From Urophycis tenuis (taxonomy: Eukaryota > Chordata > Actinopteri > Gadiformes > Phycidae), in contig JAXIVH010000039.1 in the NCBI GenBank assembly GCA_036785325.1, positions 1,418,125 to 1,482,124 of the forward strand: a DNA stretch of 64,000 bases. Reading direction: 5' to 3'. The translations under genes and the position numbers were made by a program. The notes below the pieces were generated by a model. It was not told the DNA's origin, made no database searches, and worked only from the letters and a program-made list of their open reading frames with translations. Numbering within the stretch: the first letter of the stretch is position 1; each line of letters starts with the position of its first letter. Below, piece after piece: positions 36,590 to 48,357 of the stretch.

Positions 36590-36940
36590 CTCGGTGTGCT
36601 TCTTCTTCGGCGTATCCCTATGAATTCCGAAAGATGTGCCACAATAATCCTGGATGTATGTGATATATTTGAACTAGATTCAGTCCTCCTAGAGGCGCCG
36701 CTTGCAGCTTCTCTTCCGTGAACCGCCCGCCAGCTTCCGGTTTTGACTTAATGAAAATGACGAAATGTCCGGTGTGAACACGCCTATCACAACCGAGAAC
36801 TAGCGGGCCAACCAATCACAAAGCAGAGGGGGTTCTATGCGATTTGTTTACGTCGCCCTTGCTGACAGTTGCAGCGACACACTGGAAGGCTAGGCGTAGC
36901 AGCTAGCCATCAGACACGGCAGGGAAGAATAAAGTAAGAA
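36590..36940. promoter_or_regulatory. Bidirectional promoter of luc7l and fam234a
   Basis: The luc7l ATG (36587-36589, minus) and a probable fam234a non-coding first exon, ending at a GTAAGA donor after 36933, are about 340 bp apart in head-to-head orientation. The segment is free of repeats. There is no obvious TATA box at either start. Transcription starts were not mapped; the limits are inferred. Confidence 0.55.
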
Positions 36941-37534
36941 ATCGCCATGTTTGTTTTTCTAAAGTGGGTATTTGTCATTATATCGTTGTGTATGTTCTGG
37001 TTGGAGTTTCGTGTGGCAGTGCTTGACACGGCTATATGCGGTAAACTAATCCGAACGACGGCGAGGTTGGCAGCTTGACGTTCTAGCCAAGGGCCTGACT
37101 AGGTATAGGATAATGACAGGATAGGACATCTGAATGAAGTTAAACCTCTAAAATACTGTACAGTCACTGTTACTAAACGCATATAATCGCGCCATGTGTT
37201 ACAGCGTGGCACACAGCAGGCCTCGCTAAAGGTATTATTCTTGGTTAAGCCTTGTTGTTGTGTCTCTGGGAAGTCTCTGGAGCCAGTGCTGCTCACCTGA
37301 ATAGGCTCCAACCCACAAAGCCTGGTGGAGCAGAACTAACTGGGCCTCAGGAGCTGCCAGTGCTGAATGTGTATTTCCACTTTGAAAACACGCTCAAAAT
37401 AAACCGTATTTGTATATACCTAGTTCACAATGTGTTTTTTTAGTCATGGCAGGAGAACTTAGGCTATAATTTTGTATGTTCCATGTTTTTCCAATGTCCA
37501 ACAGTCAGTGGGGTTGTAATGCTGTGAAGACGTC

Positions 37535-40500
37535 ATGGAGAACTCCACAACCACACAGAATTCCACTGAAGTGGAACCCTTGAAGAATGGAGATGACAAG
37601 GTCGAGAGTGGACTAACACCTTCTCAGGTGGACATGAAAAAGAACTGCAGGGAAGGCTTGGCCTTCGCCAAGCTCTCCCACTGGAGAACGGCCATCTTCT
37701 TCTTCTCCCTGTTCCTGTGCCTCACCATCGTCTTCGCCTTCTCCTTCGTCATCCCGTGTCCTGTCCGCCCACAGTACCTTGCCACCTGGAACCGGACGTT
37801 CCCCCAGGCCGGTGAGGACGGCCAGAACCATTGGTCTAGACCGCACTGTTCCACTGGGACATTTGAATTGGCTGCATTGTCTCTGGGATTCTTGCGGCTG
37901 AACTTTAACTCTGTTCTGTCTTCCCTCCTGTTCACAGCCACATATGATTTCCTCGCCATTGAAGATGCAAACAAAGACAAAGTGATGGATGTCCTGTTTG
38001 TGCTGAAGAACACAGAGGGCACCCAGAACAACACGTGTGCTGGTGAAGGTGTGGCCATGCTCATCAGCTGGGTTAAATATACTCTTTATGATAGTCATTT
38101 AAGAAAATGCTTTTATCCAAAGCAACTAACAGTGAATTGAAATGCATGTCATTAAGGAGCTGGTTTGGCATCAGTATCCTTGATCTATTGTACCGGTAGG
38201 CTGCTGACATCAGGATGCGGCCCAGTACCTTTTCCGCTGGGACATGAACAGCATTGGCCACTTACCTACCCCTGTAATACAGCTAGTTAGAGTTGTGACC
38301 TGAATCACATGCTGTTCCCTGTTTAAAACCCGCGTGAGAGCCTCAAGGCACACTTGGTCGTGCAGGTCTTCCCAGCCCGTGTGTGTTTGCCATGGCGGTG
38401 GCGGGGACCGACGGCGAGACCCTGTGGGAGCGGGCCCTGGCCCCGGAGTTCCACTGGGCTCAGTGTGGTCTGGGCGGCGTGAAGAAGTACGCAGGGTGGG
38501 ACTGTCTGCTGTCCCACTCGGACCAGCTCACAGCCCTCGACAAGTACACCGGTGAGCCTCTCACATCCTGCCCGGGTCTCTGGCTCGTTGGCGCGTTTCC
38601 TCTGTTTTATCTTACGGTGCAATCACTCTTTCAGCCTCGAGACGTTTCCTGTGCTTTCAATGACTCTTTTTTTTTTTCCGATGCGTCACCATGAAATGAA
38701 ACCTGACACCATCCATTCAGTAAATTTACAATATATATTTACAACTGTTATCCACGTTGACTTGTGAAGAATTTAGACAAAGATGCATGGCATTGAGGAC
38801 TAGGTAGGGGTTGGGGGTCCCAGAACATTTGCTCTGTCCCTGGAGACCTAATAGATATGAAGTCTCTCCACCTCTCTATTGAGGGTTGCACAAGATCAGG
38901 GCGCCTAAGGCATGTTTAGCAGTGAAACTCCACGTTTCCCCACAGCAGCGGGGTAATGTAGGCTGTATGCAAAACCAAGGAACTCCAAGCAGTGGCTTGA
39001 ATCTATCTTTATTCATCAGGCAATTAGGGTAAATCAAAAAAAAAAAATATATATATATTTTCCAAATGTGGTACAGACAAATTGTTGTAACATTCCATTG
39101 ATTATTTACACGATCACTGACTTAAAACCTGATGAGATGTCATGTAATATTCTCAAAATAGATTTGAAGGGCAGCCGTCTTTACCTCCGTTAGCTGAATG
39201 TGTACGGTGGGGTAGACCCAGGGTGTGTGTTCACTCCCAGGGCGTGTCTTCACTCCCGGGGCGTGTCTTCATTCTCGGGGCGTGTCTTCACTCCCGGGGC
39301 ATGTCTTCATTCTCGGGGCGTGTCTTCACTCCCGGGGCGTGTCTTCACTCCCGGGGCGTGTCTTCAGGTCCTGGGTGTGGCTGGGCGTGGGCGGGGCTTT
39401 CTCCCACTGTTAACGTCCACGTTGTGCTACAGGCGCGGTCAAGTGGCAGAGGCCCCACCCCCCGGGGCCCAGCAGCACCCTGCCCGTCCTGAGTCTCCCA
39501 GACCTGGATGGAGACGGAGTGGGTGAGGTGGCGCTGGTCTGTCCTGGTGCCCTGCAGGTAGGCCCACAGTTGCACGCCGGCAGCCGTGACTGGGTTCACT
39601 ACTGTACTCACTACTGCACTCACTACTGCACTCACTACTATACTCACTACTATACTCACTAATACACTCACTTCTGTACTCACTACTGCACTCACTACTA
39701 TTATCACTACTATTATCACTACTGTACTCCCTACTACACTCACTACTACACTCACTATGTACACTGAGCAGATGTTTGGGTCAAAATTCAGATCTGTGTC
39801 CATACACAGTCTGGGCATCCTGCTGAAGGATGCCCAGGACATATGAGGACATACATACATGAGAGAGGGATCTTTTTCTTTAAGAAGCACTGTGGAAGAT
39901 TTATTTATAATATTCAGTGCTGCAGCCTCTAGCTGTTTTAAACCCAAGCCTGTTAAGAATAATGTTTCTCATTATGTTGGGTGAGTCATCGTGGAGTCAA
40001 ACTACAACATGTTTATTTTGTTGATGGGTGATAATGTAGGAGCCCCGTTTATCTTTGGTTCTCAGTATTAAGTCTGTGAGATAAGTTTATTATTTCACCT
40101 CAGCATGTGAAACACTTCCCTTTGAGGCATCATAGCAGCTAAAAAACACAATCTATTTCATTTGACTCGACATGATATATCGTGGGTCGTTTAACTGTAA
40201 GCTGTAGTGCTTTGTGGCTATTTTCAATGTATTTATTGGCATGTATTACACTGCCATCTTTTTAGAGATGATTGATTGATTGTAAGACGTGTGCATTGAT
40301 CTGCTGTCCCTAGACCCAGATGAGGATCCTCTCTGGGAAGACTGGGGAACAGCTTGGGTCTGAGGTGACCGTGGACTCCACCATGACAAGCAGACACCTG
40401 CTCCACGTCACTGACGAGGGTGCTCGCTATGTTCTGTTCCAAAAAGGTTGGTCTCCATGAACCACACGCTGCCGGCATATGAATACTGCATATAGACTGA

Positions 40501-43500
40501 AACATGACCGCCCTCGTCCCATGGACTTCAATATTTCAATGCTGTGTTCAATCTCAGATACTGGCTTGTATGGACTGGCCTTTTCGAAGATCGCTGCCCA
40601 GGCTCAAGCCGGCCTGGAGGCGGGGCTTAAGAAGGACAAACTCTGGGAGAGCAAAGCCAACGGGACCCATGACCTTGTACCCGTCTACAAGTAAGAACAC
40701 ACTCTTTCTATCTGCAGACAAAGCTCAGACTGCAGACTTCCCGTGTCCGTGATCGCGGAGGCTCCACGGAGCAGTCCAGTGTCCAAACTCAATACACGCT
40801 GGCTTCCAGGTCGAGCTCCTTGTGGTACGTGCTGAGGACGGCTCCGCTCGGGGACCCGTCCAAGCTGCTGGTGGTGTCCGCGGACCAGGTGGTGATGCTG
40901 GACGGAGACAACCTGCAGCGCCTCTGGAGCTTCAACACCACCACGGTCAACCGGTACGTACCCGACGTGGCCGCCGTGCCGTACGGTACCGCTGGACGTC
41001 GGAGATGGCGGAGGGGTTTGTAACGGGGCTCCTCACCGGTGTCTTCTCCTTCCCCCACCAGGGAGCCGTCCTTCGGCCATTTTGACAAAGACGGCACGCT
41101 GGACGTTGTCCTGGAGGAGGAGGAGGCAGGGAACAACACCAGGAGGGTAAGTGTGGTCGAAAGGACACCGTCTCTGTGGGGGTGAATCGATGTCGTCTAC
41201 AGACTCCCAGACCTACGGCCTTACATTTACATTCAAGGCATTTAGCAGATGCTTTGGTCCAAAGCGACTTACAAAGAGTACATTTGTCACAAGAGGGTGA
41301 AACATTTCCTTGCTGCTAATACAGTAAGAAAGTCACCAGAACAAGTTTCAAGGATTTCAGTTGCTCGATTAACCATTGACAGACAGACAGACAGACAGAC
41401 AGACATACTTTAATGATCCCTAAGGGAAATTGCACAACTTGCTAGTATTCAACGTCTCTGACTAAGTGCCAAGTTACAAAGAGCGATTAAAGTGCCAAGA
41501 CGTACAACAAATAAGAGAGGGTAGGGTTATGCAGGGTTCAGGTGAACTCTGAACAAGTGGGTCTTGAGTCTCTTCAGGAAGATGGGGAGTGACTCTGCAG
41601 TCCTGACATTGGCAGGGAGCGCGTTCCACCACTGCGGTGGTGGAACGAACCAAAGCCTTCTCTTCCTCCCTTTGTCAGCTGGTGATCCTGAACGGGGAGT
41701 CGGGGGCGGTCCTGTGGCAGGTGAACATGGTGTCCATCCCCAACTCGCCCTCGCCAGCCTCGGTCAACACCCTGAACTCGTTCTCCGTCTTCATGTTCTG
41801 GGGTATGATGCCTGGCCAGAGCAACAACAACTCTGTGAGTACTGGAGACTCTCTGGAGATGGCCGACGTCAGGGTGCCACTCCGTACACTTAACATGCTC
41901 TCACAGGAAGGCAGAAAAAACACACACTTTGTAGTGATCATAAAAGTGGAGAAGCAGAAGCTAAAATATGAGGTACGTGGAGAAGGTGTTGAAAAGGTAT
42001 ATTTATGAGTGTGGGGCTGTAAAGCAGGTACAGAAACCTCCAGTGTGCAGTAGATGTTTTTAATGGGTTGTTTTTTAAGTGTATGAAGGCAGTACAGTGT
42101 CTTTATGTCTCTGTTTAAAATATAACTACAGTGCTTTTAGTTTTTTTTTTTTTGTTCAGATACGCTGAACTTTGTGACCTCTTTTAGTCACTCTATGGCC
42201 GCCTTAATGCAACGGATGACTCTTACTTTGTATAACTTTGAAGTTGTAAAGCTCATTCCTGGACAGAATGAGCTTTACAACTGCAGTGACCAGAAAGAGG
42301 AAGTTCCTGGTTTAACGGTGACCTATGACCTATAAAATAACATGACTATGACCTATTCATAAGATAACCACGTGACCGGTTCTCTGCAGGGGTCCTCCGC
42401 AGCAGACAGACATTCCTACATGCTTCTCCCACTGCACTCCAAAGTCGTACTGGAGACCGCTAATGTCCTGGAGCACATCGTCACCTTCAAGGGTGAGTGG
42501 AAGGGGGGAGGATTGGGGGATGATGGGGGCTGCAGCTCCTAGAGCATACAGCTACAAATGATTTGTAGAGGAAATCGTTTATTACGGCTACTCGGCTCGA
42601 GCAGGAAACATCAAAGTAAATAGAAGAGAATAAACACGACGATGGCAATGTACACACAACACCCAGCATCAATAGAAACCGCATCGAGCAAACAGCAGTG
42701 TCGTAAAATATGCTCTGTCGCTGAAGCCAAGTAAAGTCGGTTGTCTCAGGTGTATTGCAGGCATATTGCACTGGTCATCTGGATGTGATAGTATAGTGAA
42801 ATGGGTTCAAAGTGGCCGAGTAATGAGTTCAAAGTGACCGAGCTAAATTGACTGTGCAGAGTTCAGAGGCACTTGGATGAGCTTGATGGCCACAGGAATG
42901 AAGGATTTCCTGTAGCTCTCTCCGTGGAACTCCCCGCCAAGAGTCAAGAGCGTGGTTTCCTCAGTTGAGACCACGCTCTGTGGCGTGGGCGGGAGCCATT
43001 GTCCAGACGACAGAGGAGTTTGGACGGCTTCCTCCTCCCTGTAAGGGCTACCCGGGGGTCCAGTTCCCCCCCCCCCCCTCAGAATAGAACCAGCCTGTCC
43101 CCTCCCCCCATGCTGCTGCCCCCTGCAGACTCGCAGGACGTCCATGGTGCTGCGGCCATTGAGGGGCGGAGTCTCGCCAGGAAGTAGCTTCTGCTCTGGC
43201 GCCTTCTCCTAGCGTGCGGTGGAGTTCACTGTCCAGTCAAGCTTGTTGTGGACCCCCAGGCCCGTGTAGACCTGAACGTTGTCTCCAGGAGGCACGAGGC
43301 GGCCTCTCCATCTCCACAAAGTAGTTGGAAGCACGCTCGAAAACCACATGTTTTTAGAGGTTTAGAGACACTCCACTAACTCAAACGGAGTGCCCCAGAA
43401 AAAGTACGGGCATGTTGCATTAGTAGGTAAGAGCGATTAATAAATGATAAATTTAGAAATGGTGCTCTGATGTCATGTGAGCATGTGTGATGGCGTCTCA

Positions 43501-43947
43501 GTGTACTGTCCCTTGTAGAGAACAAGAAGTTAAAATGCCTATTCCTCAATTTGGCAGTTGCTTGTGTGTGTTTAACAAGTCTACGCTAATGGGCTGAATC
43601 ACGAGCCTCAACAGTCAGGTGCTGTTCAGACTGGCCGGTGCCTAGCAACCAGTTCATCATTGTGCCATTCTGCGAGGAGGGCGTTTCCCCCCGGGGAGAG
43701 GCTAACTGTGATGCTGTGCCCCCCCCCCCCCCCCACACACACACACACAGCCACGCTGCTGGAGCGCGGGCGCCACGCCTGCTACTTCCTGCTGACGGAC
43801 CAGGGCGGCGACGGCGTGATGCTGAAGAAGCGCAAGCTGAAGGAGGACGTGGTCACCAGCAGGGTCCGGCGGGTCAGCGCCGGCGCCACCGAGCCCGACG
43901 ACGACATCATAGAGGCCTTCAAGAGACTGCGCTTCAGTGACGAGTGA
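37535..43947 (+). CDS. fam234a: FAM234A (ITFG3), single-pass membrane protein with beta-propeller-like ectodomain
   Basis: Eleven coding exons join in frame to 549 aa: 37535-37811, 37938-38048, 38366-38551, 39433-39557, 40314-40446, 40558-40690, 40810-40953, 41062-41146, 41679-41834, 42390-42492 and 43751-43947. The start MENSTTTQNSTEVEPLKNG is followed by a type II anchor, HWRTAIFFFSLFLCLTIVFA, then FVIPCPVRP, a family hallmark. FG-GAP-like features: YDFLAIEDANKDKVMDVLF, ETLWERALAP, and DLDGDGVGEVAL (calcium-loop type). The C-terminus ends DDDIIEAFKRLRFSDE, matching human FAM234A. The function is not established. The acceptor at 37504 places a short 5' UTR before the ATG. Human FAM234A has 552 residues, so this copy is full length. 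It neighbours luc7l as in mammals. Confidence 0.93.
38086..38150 (-). mobile_element. SINE tail fragment
   Basis: Contains ATGCTTTTATCCAAAGCAAC, the reverse of the common teleost SINE tail that ends in a TGCTAAATGA-type motif. Only the tail is kept. Confidence 0.55.
39222..39370. repeat. Minisatellite, about 20-bp unit
   Basis: About seven units of GGGGCGTGTCTTCACTCCC with ATTCTC variants in the fam234a intron before the exon at 39433. Confidence 0.95.
39596..39760. repeat. ACTCACTACTGC-type short tandem repeat
   Basis: About 14 units of 11 to 12 bp in the fam234a intron after 39557. Confidence 0.93.
41221..41677 (-). mobile_element. SINE tail and adjoining dispersed repeat next to a fam234a exon
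   Basis: 41224-41300 holds CATTTAGCAGATGCTTTGG and AAAGCGACTTACAAA, the reversed teleost SINE tail. After a GACA microsatellite (41380-41405) the motif ATCCCTAAGGGAAATT appears, then a stretch (41540-41660) with GTCTTGAGTCTCTTCAGGAA and TTCCACCACTG that resembles widespread teleost repeats. The next bases are the pyrimidine tract of the exon at 41679, so the repeat reaches to about 20 bp from a splice site. Confidence 0.55.
42242..42282. repeat. 17-bp perfect inverted repeat, 7-bp loop
   Basis: Arms 42242-42258 and 42266-42282 are exact reverse complements (left arm AGTTGTAAAGCTCATTC), in the fam234a intron before the exon at 42390. Confidence 0.95.
42850..43330 (-). mobile_element. Decayed LINE, C-terminal reverse-transcriptase region
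   Basis: On the minus strand, frameshifted pieces recall the end of teleost LINE ORF2: LDWTVNSTAR, a LARLRPxNG-like segment, SMDVL-like residues, and near the 3' end SYRKSFIPVAIKLI. The order and spacing match the post-RT region that precedes the element's 3' end. Stops and frameshifts show it is dead. Family (Rex or L2-like) not resolved. Confidence 0.6.
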
Positions 43948-44060
43948 CTCCCAGTGACTCCCAGTAACTCTCAGTGACTCCCAGTAACTCTCAGTGACTC
44001 CCAGTGGCTCCGAGTGACTTCCAGTGGCTCCGAGTGACTCGGAGTGGCTCAGAGTGACTC
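43940..44060. repeat. 10-bp tandem repeat starting in the fam234a stop codon
   Basis: Units of GTGACTCCCA and variants (GTAACTCTCA, GTGGCTCCGA) run about 12 times from the last codon into the 3' UTR. Confidence 0.9.
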
Positions 44061-44216
44061 CCCGCCTTGGTGACCACGTGCACCGGGAGCCTTGCAGAGT
44101 ACGCGTGGACCGTTAAAATCAACCGTTAAAACTGGACTTGGGTGGGCAGACTGCCTTTCATGCCTTACACCTGCTAGGAACCAAAGTCTTGTGTAGTTTA
44201 TGGTATTGGTGGTGGT

Positions 44217-44220
44217 GTGT

Positions 44221-44251
<31 letters not shown>

Positions 44252-44254
44252 GGG
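44217..44254. repeat. (GT)n and poly-G in the fam234a 3' UTR
   Basis: Short GT tract followed by about 18 G; another G run lies at 44403-44418. Confidence 0.9.
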
Positions 44255-44997
44255 CGGGGAGGAGGGGGGGTATTTAAAGGAACACTGGACCAGACTCTCT
44301 GACCTGCTGGATGCAGAGTAAAGCTGATCTGCAGTTTATAATGTCACGCCCTGCTTCTGTCCAGTATTAATGTCCTGAGAATCAATACTTCAAACACAAG
44401 TTGGGGGGGGGGGGGGGGTAATCCCAAGAATGAAGCCACTCCAAATTTGGCTTCATCGAATTTGAGCACTTTAATTAGCATTTTAGCTTTTTTCCCTGCA
44501 TGCAAGTTAAGCTCGATAATCAGATGGAAATAAGGGATGTGCTATGCTTTAAAAGCTGCGAGTGAATGCAGACAGTGGGGGGGGGGGGTTACCTACACTG
44601 TGCTATATAAACTGGGCGGTGGTCGATGTAAATATATTTCTTTTAACATGCTGACTCGCAAAGGCATTGCCAAAGTAGCCTTCTGGTACCAACAATCCGT
44701 TCAGGTCTGTCTCTCTTCCGTTGTTAGTCCAAGATGCTGTAACGAGTGATGTCTCTAGCACACACTGAAATAACTATCAAATATTGTAATGCTGCATTTC
44801 ATGTTTCAGAGTTACTGATGTTTTTGTTACGACTATGCATTTTGTTTTTCCTTTAGTCATTTAAAAACGGTTTGAGGTGACGTTCGGAGTTTCTGTGATA
44901 GTGTACCTTCTATTTAACGTGTGGTGTGTGGGGCGTTCATTGGGTTAGCTGGTGTACGAACGGTTGTTTTGGACCGGTGTCCTGTTTGAATTTCAAT

Positions 44998-45003
44998 AAT
45001 AAA
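44998..45003 (+). terminator. fam234a: fam234a poly(A) signal
   Basis: AATAAA about 1.05 kb past the stop, followed by a TTATTTATTTTTTTT stretch that could serve as a downstream element. Confidence 0.65.
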
Positions 45004-45009
45004 CTGTTA

Positions 45010-46590
45010 ATTTCCTAACCTTCCGACTTGATTCTTTTATTTATTTTTTTTACTCTCACAATGGTACATATTCTTTACTCTAATTCTAACTTATTGGAGT
45101 AAATACAATCCTCACGTTTGCGTGGGCCACAATGTTCAGTCCAGTCTATGGTTCAGTCCCGCTCCCACAAAGAAATGCAGTTTTTAGTCCCGCCTCCCGC
45201 TCCCGCCCGGAAAGCGGCTGGCGGGACGGATGTTCACTTTCTGTCTCACGAAAGATCTGTCCTTTGGCTTGGGGAAAAAAACACGCGCGCACATAATTCC
45301 TTAAGCTACCAGTACTTGGTAACATTTATTGCTAAGCCTTCAATAAGCACTAGAGGCGCTCTGTTCCTCTGCCATGCTGTTGTGTCTTCGAGGCTTTCTG
45401 TCGACCACGGAGCGGCGGAAAGGAGCTGTCTCTGAACACGTGCGCGAGATTAGGCTACCCCGAACGACAACATCCGCAAATCTAGGCTGCTTAAAACGTT
45501 TTTATAGCGTACATAATTTGTGCTGGAGATTCTGTTTGGCAGCACCAAACAGAATGTCCAGCACAAATTATGTACGCTTGGCCCTACATTAATCATTTGT
45601 ATATTTTACTTTACACACATGTTTAATTTGCGGGAGTGCAGTGTATCATCCCCCCCCCCCCCCGCACCCGCAATGACCTTTCAAAATGTGTCCCGCGTCG
45701 CAGTACTTTGCGTGGCGTCCCGCGGGACTGCAGACCTCTACCTCCGTCCTCAAATGTACACACGAGGCCGAACACACGTGTTGGATGAATGTGGTCACAC
45801 AACTCCATAAACGGCAGTGTGTGCAGTGAAGCGGGACACATTGAGCATGCGCGGGCCGCGCAGACGGACTGTCACGTACACATCAACCTGACCCGGCGCC
45901 GACAGGTAAACTGATACCCTGAATGAACTGAGCGGAGACGGTCAGTATCCTCCGCCGAGGAAACGTTGAGGAGTGACGCCATGTAGGCAGACTCGACTGA
46001 TCATAAGACTTTAAGATCATGAGACTTTCTTGCTTATTACGCTAAACTGTCCATCCACTGCTTAGCAATTAACTTTAACTAAACCCAGAGTGTGCTGACT
46101 GTCCGCTACGTCATCCATGCGGTCTGTGTTCTCAGAGATGGATGATTGGCGGCGTCCTCCAGCAGCGAGGCGACGTCATCCTGACTCCACGGACATCCTC
46201 CTGTGAGGCGGCTGAGCCAGTGAGGGTTCATTCTGGGACAATTCCTCCCAGTGAGCGTCACACAGCCGCCACGCCGAGCTCGAGCGAGTTCCTGGTTCAA
46301 CGGCCCAATACCCGAGGGGTCTATTTTAAATCATCACTATGACGACGCATTACGAGCGTCGACTCACTGCACCAAGCCCAACAACACGACTAAAACACAC
46401 CAAAAAAAACACCCCAAATAACCTGCCATGTGAAACACCACGTCACCAAACATCTCGGTGTGACGCCGCGTTGTGATGGCGATGCTTCACGGGGGGTGTT
46501 TGACGCTATCCCTAAGTTGGCTCGTCATTCCAATGTGACCTGAGCCGCCATATCATCAGTACTGCGCTGCACGGCCGCACGAGCACGAGA
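45010..46590. other. Intergenic DNA between fam234a and cox6b1
   Basis: No gene recognised. CCCGC-rich phrases at 45160-45240 and 45650-45745, the latter ending CTGCAGACCTCTA (reverse TAGAGGTCTGCAG), look like parts of an old hAT-like element, but no second end or target duplication was found. A near-perfect 34-bp hairpin is inside (45506-45578). Confidence 0.4.
45506..45578. repeat. Hairpin with 34-bp arms, one mismatch, 5-base loop
   Basis: Left arm 45506-45539 and right arm 45545-45578 are reverse complements except at one position (G against C at about 45528). The loop is CAGCA. Left arm begins AGCGTACATAATTTGTGC. Confidence 0.95.
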
Positions 46591-46595
46591 CTGAC

Positions 46596-46605
46596 GCGCA
46601 CGCGC
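46596..46605. promoter_or_regulatory. cox6b1: NRF-1-like site in the cox6b1 promoter
   Basis: GCGCACGCGC matches the core of the NRF-1 consensus (YGCGCAYGCGCR). It lies about 80 bp before the probable cox6b1 non-coding exon 1 donor (AAG then GTAACT at 46687). NRF-1 is a known activator of respiratory-chain genes. Functional use is inferred. Confidence 0.45.
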
Positions 46606-47360
46606 GAAAGGGGCGCACGCACGTCGTCTCCGAGAGCCCGCGGTGTTCAGTAGAGAGCGACCCGGACGAGCCGCGCGCGCACCAAGGTAACTCACTCGTT
46701 ACTTAGTATACTTTTTTATTTATTTTATTTTATTTTATTTAATTTAATTGTTTCATTTCATCTCATTCACGGGAGGAAGTCATCTTCCACGGCGGTCAAT
46801 ATGGCTTAATGACGTTTGAAAATGAAAGCACTTGTTTCCTCTGACGGATCATATGTGTACAGATAGGAGGACCGGTCTAATGAGGTTATATTGATATTTA
46901 ATATTATAATTAATATTTAATTACGTTCAGTGACGACCGATGCATGCCGACGGTCACCTGTTGGTAACCTTGTTGCGAGGACAAATGCACATTACACAGT
47001 GTTCAGCAAGATATTGATCGCGAAATGTAAACGCATGAGTCGGTAGAATACAACGGTTCGTGTTCAGGTTCAGGTCCAGACCCGTCCTCGTTTCCAGAAC
47101 CATCTCCGTGCTCCGCAGAGCACCTCCAAAAATAACCAGCCGGGGTGTTCGGTACTGGAGACACCTGCGGTGTTAAAGCTGCGTTAAAGCTGCATACAGC
47201 GTGCTGTTCACTTCCGACGGTTCTGAGGGTCCAGTTGGTGTTTTAATAATGTGCAGTTCACTCCAGACGACCCCCTAATTCAATACATTCGCGTCATCCA
47301 AAAATGACTCTTTTCTTTTTTTTTTTTCTTTTTTTCTTTAAATATCGGACAGGTCTGAAA

Positions 47361-48153
47361 ATGGAAGACGTTAAAACCAAACTCGACAACTACCGAACCG
47401 CTCCGTTCGACGCCCGGTTCCCGAACCAGAACCAGACCAGGAACTGCTGGTCCAACTACCTGGGTAAGGCCGTCCTAATGAAGGTCAACCCATTCACTCA
47501 GCCCGGGTGACCAGCACAAGCACGCTCCTTCTGCTCAGCCTATACAGTACACTGATCAGTAGGAGTACGTTTTGTCGGAGTGCCTTCTAATGGCGCATAC
47601 ATCGGAACGACATTCCACCTTGTTGTGTTTTTTTTTTTCTCTATTATTTATAGACTATCACCGCTGCCAGAAATCCCTGAACGCCAAAGGACTCGACGTC
47701 ACTCCATGTGACTGGTACAGGAGGGTCTACAAATCCCTGTGTCCCCTGTCCTGGGTAAATATTAGTCCTTCCTCCTGAAGCCTGTCTGCTGCATGCCACT
47801 CCATATAAGGCACACCGTAGTTTGACGGCCCATGATTATATCTGCACCAGGACAATGAATAACGTAAAGGAGTCAGTAGTCCATATTTTGGTTTTAGTCT
47901 GTGTGTGTGTATCTTTGAAATCAATAATTATGTGGGATTAAAGTTGCACTGGGACATAACATGAACACTTTTGTTCTGAGGTTAAGTTGATATATTTTAG
48001 TCGTGTGTGTGTGACATGAGGAACCATGTGGGATGTGTTTTGTAGCCTTGTGGTGAAGAGCGACCTGACCATGCAGTCTCTCCACTCTCTCCCTTGCAGA
48101 TCCAGAAGTGGGACGACCAGAGGGCAGAAGGCATCTTCCCTGGGAAGATATGA
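47361..48153 (+). CDS. cox6b1: Cytochrome c oxidase subunit 6B1
   Basis: Coding exons 47361-47463, 47654-47754 and 48100-48153 give 85 aa, against 86 in human COX6B1. The start MEDVKTKLDNYRTAPFDARF is preceded by an acceptor at 47352, and a non-coding first exon probably ends at 46686. The CHCH fold is visible: the first cysteine pair is in NCWSNYLDYHRC (CX9C) and the second in CDWYRRVYKSLC (CX10C), oxidised into two disulfides through the MIA40 route in the intermembrane space. The end is AEGIFPGKI. Subunit 6B joins the two complex IV monomers on the intermembrane-space side. Lacking a presequence is normal for it. It converges with katnip. Confidence 0.95.
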
Positions 48154-48351
48154 GTGTTGTGACGGCAGGAGGGGCCGGTGTCTCAGACCTCCCCACCACT
48201 ACCGCACTACAGGAGCCGAATGTAACCAAACAGAGATTATTCCATATACAGTGATAGATGTCTTGCAGTTTCTGCCTTATATAAAAAAACTGTTGAAATA
48301 TTCTTGCAATATTCATGAGATATACTTCCCTGTTTTTCCCTTATTGAATGT

Positions 48352-48357
48352 AATAAA
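48352..48357 (+). terminator. cox6b1: cox6b1 poly(A) signal
   Basis: AATAAA 199 bp after the stop codon, followed by an A-rich stretch. Confidence 0.75.

Noticed and set aside
45640..45745. End of a second hAT element
   Set aside because: A TAGAGGTCTGCAG-like end is present, but no matching second end or 8-bp duplication could be found, so it is not listed as an element.
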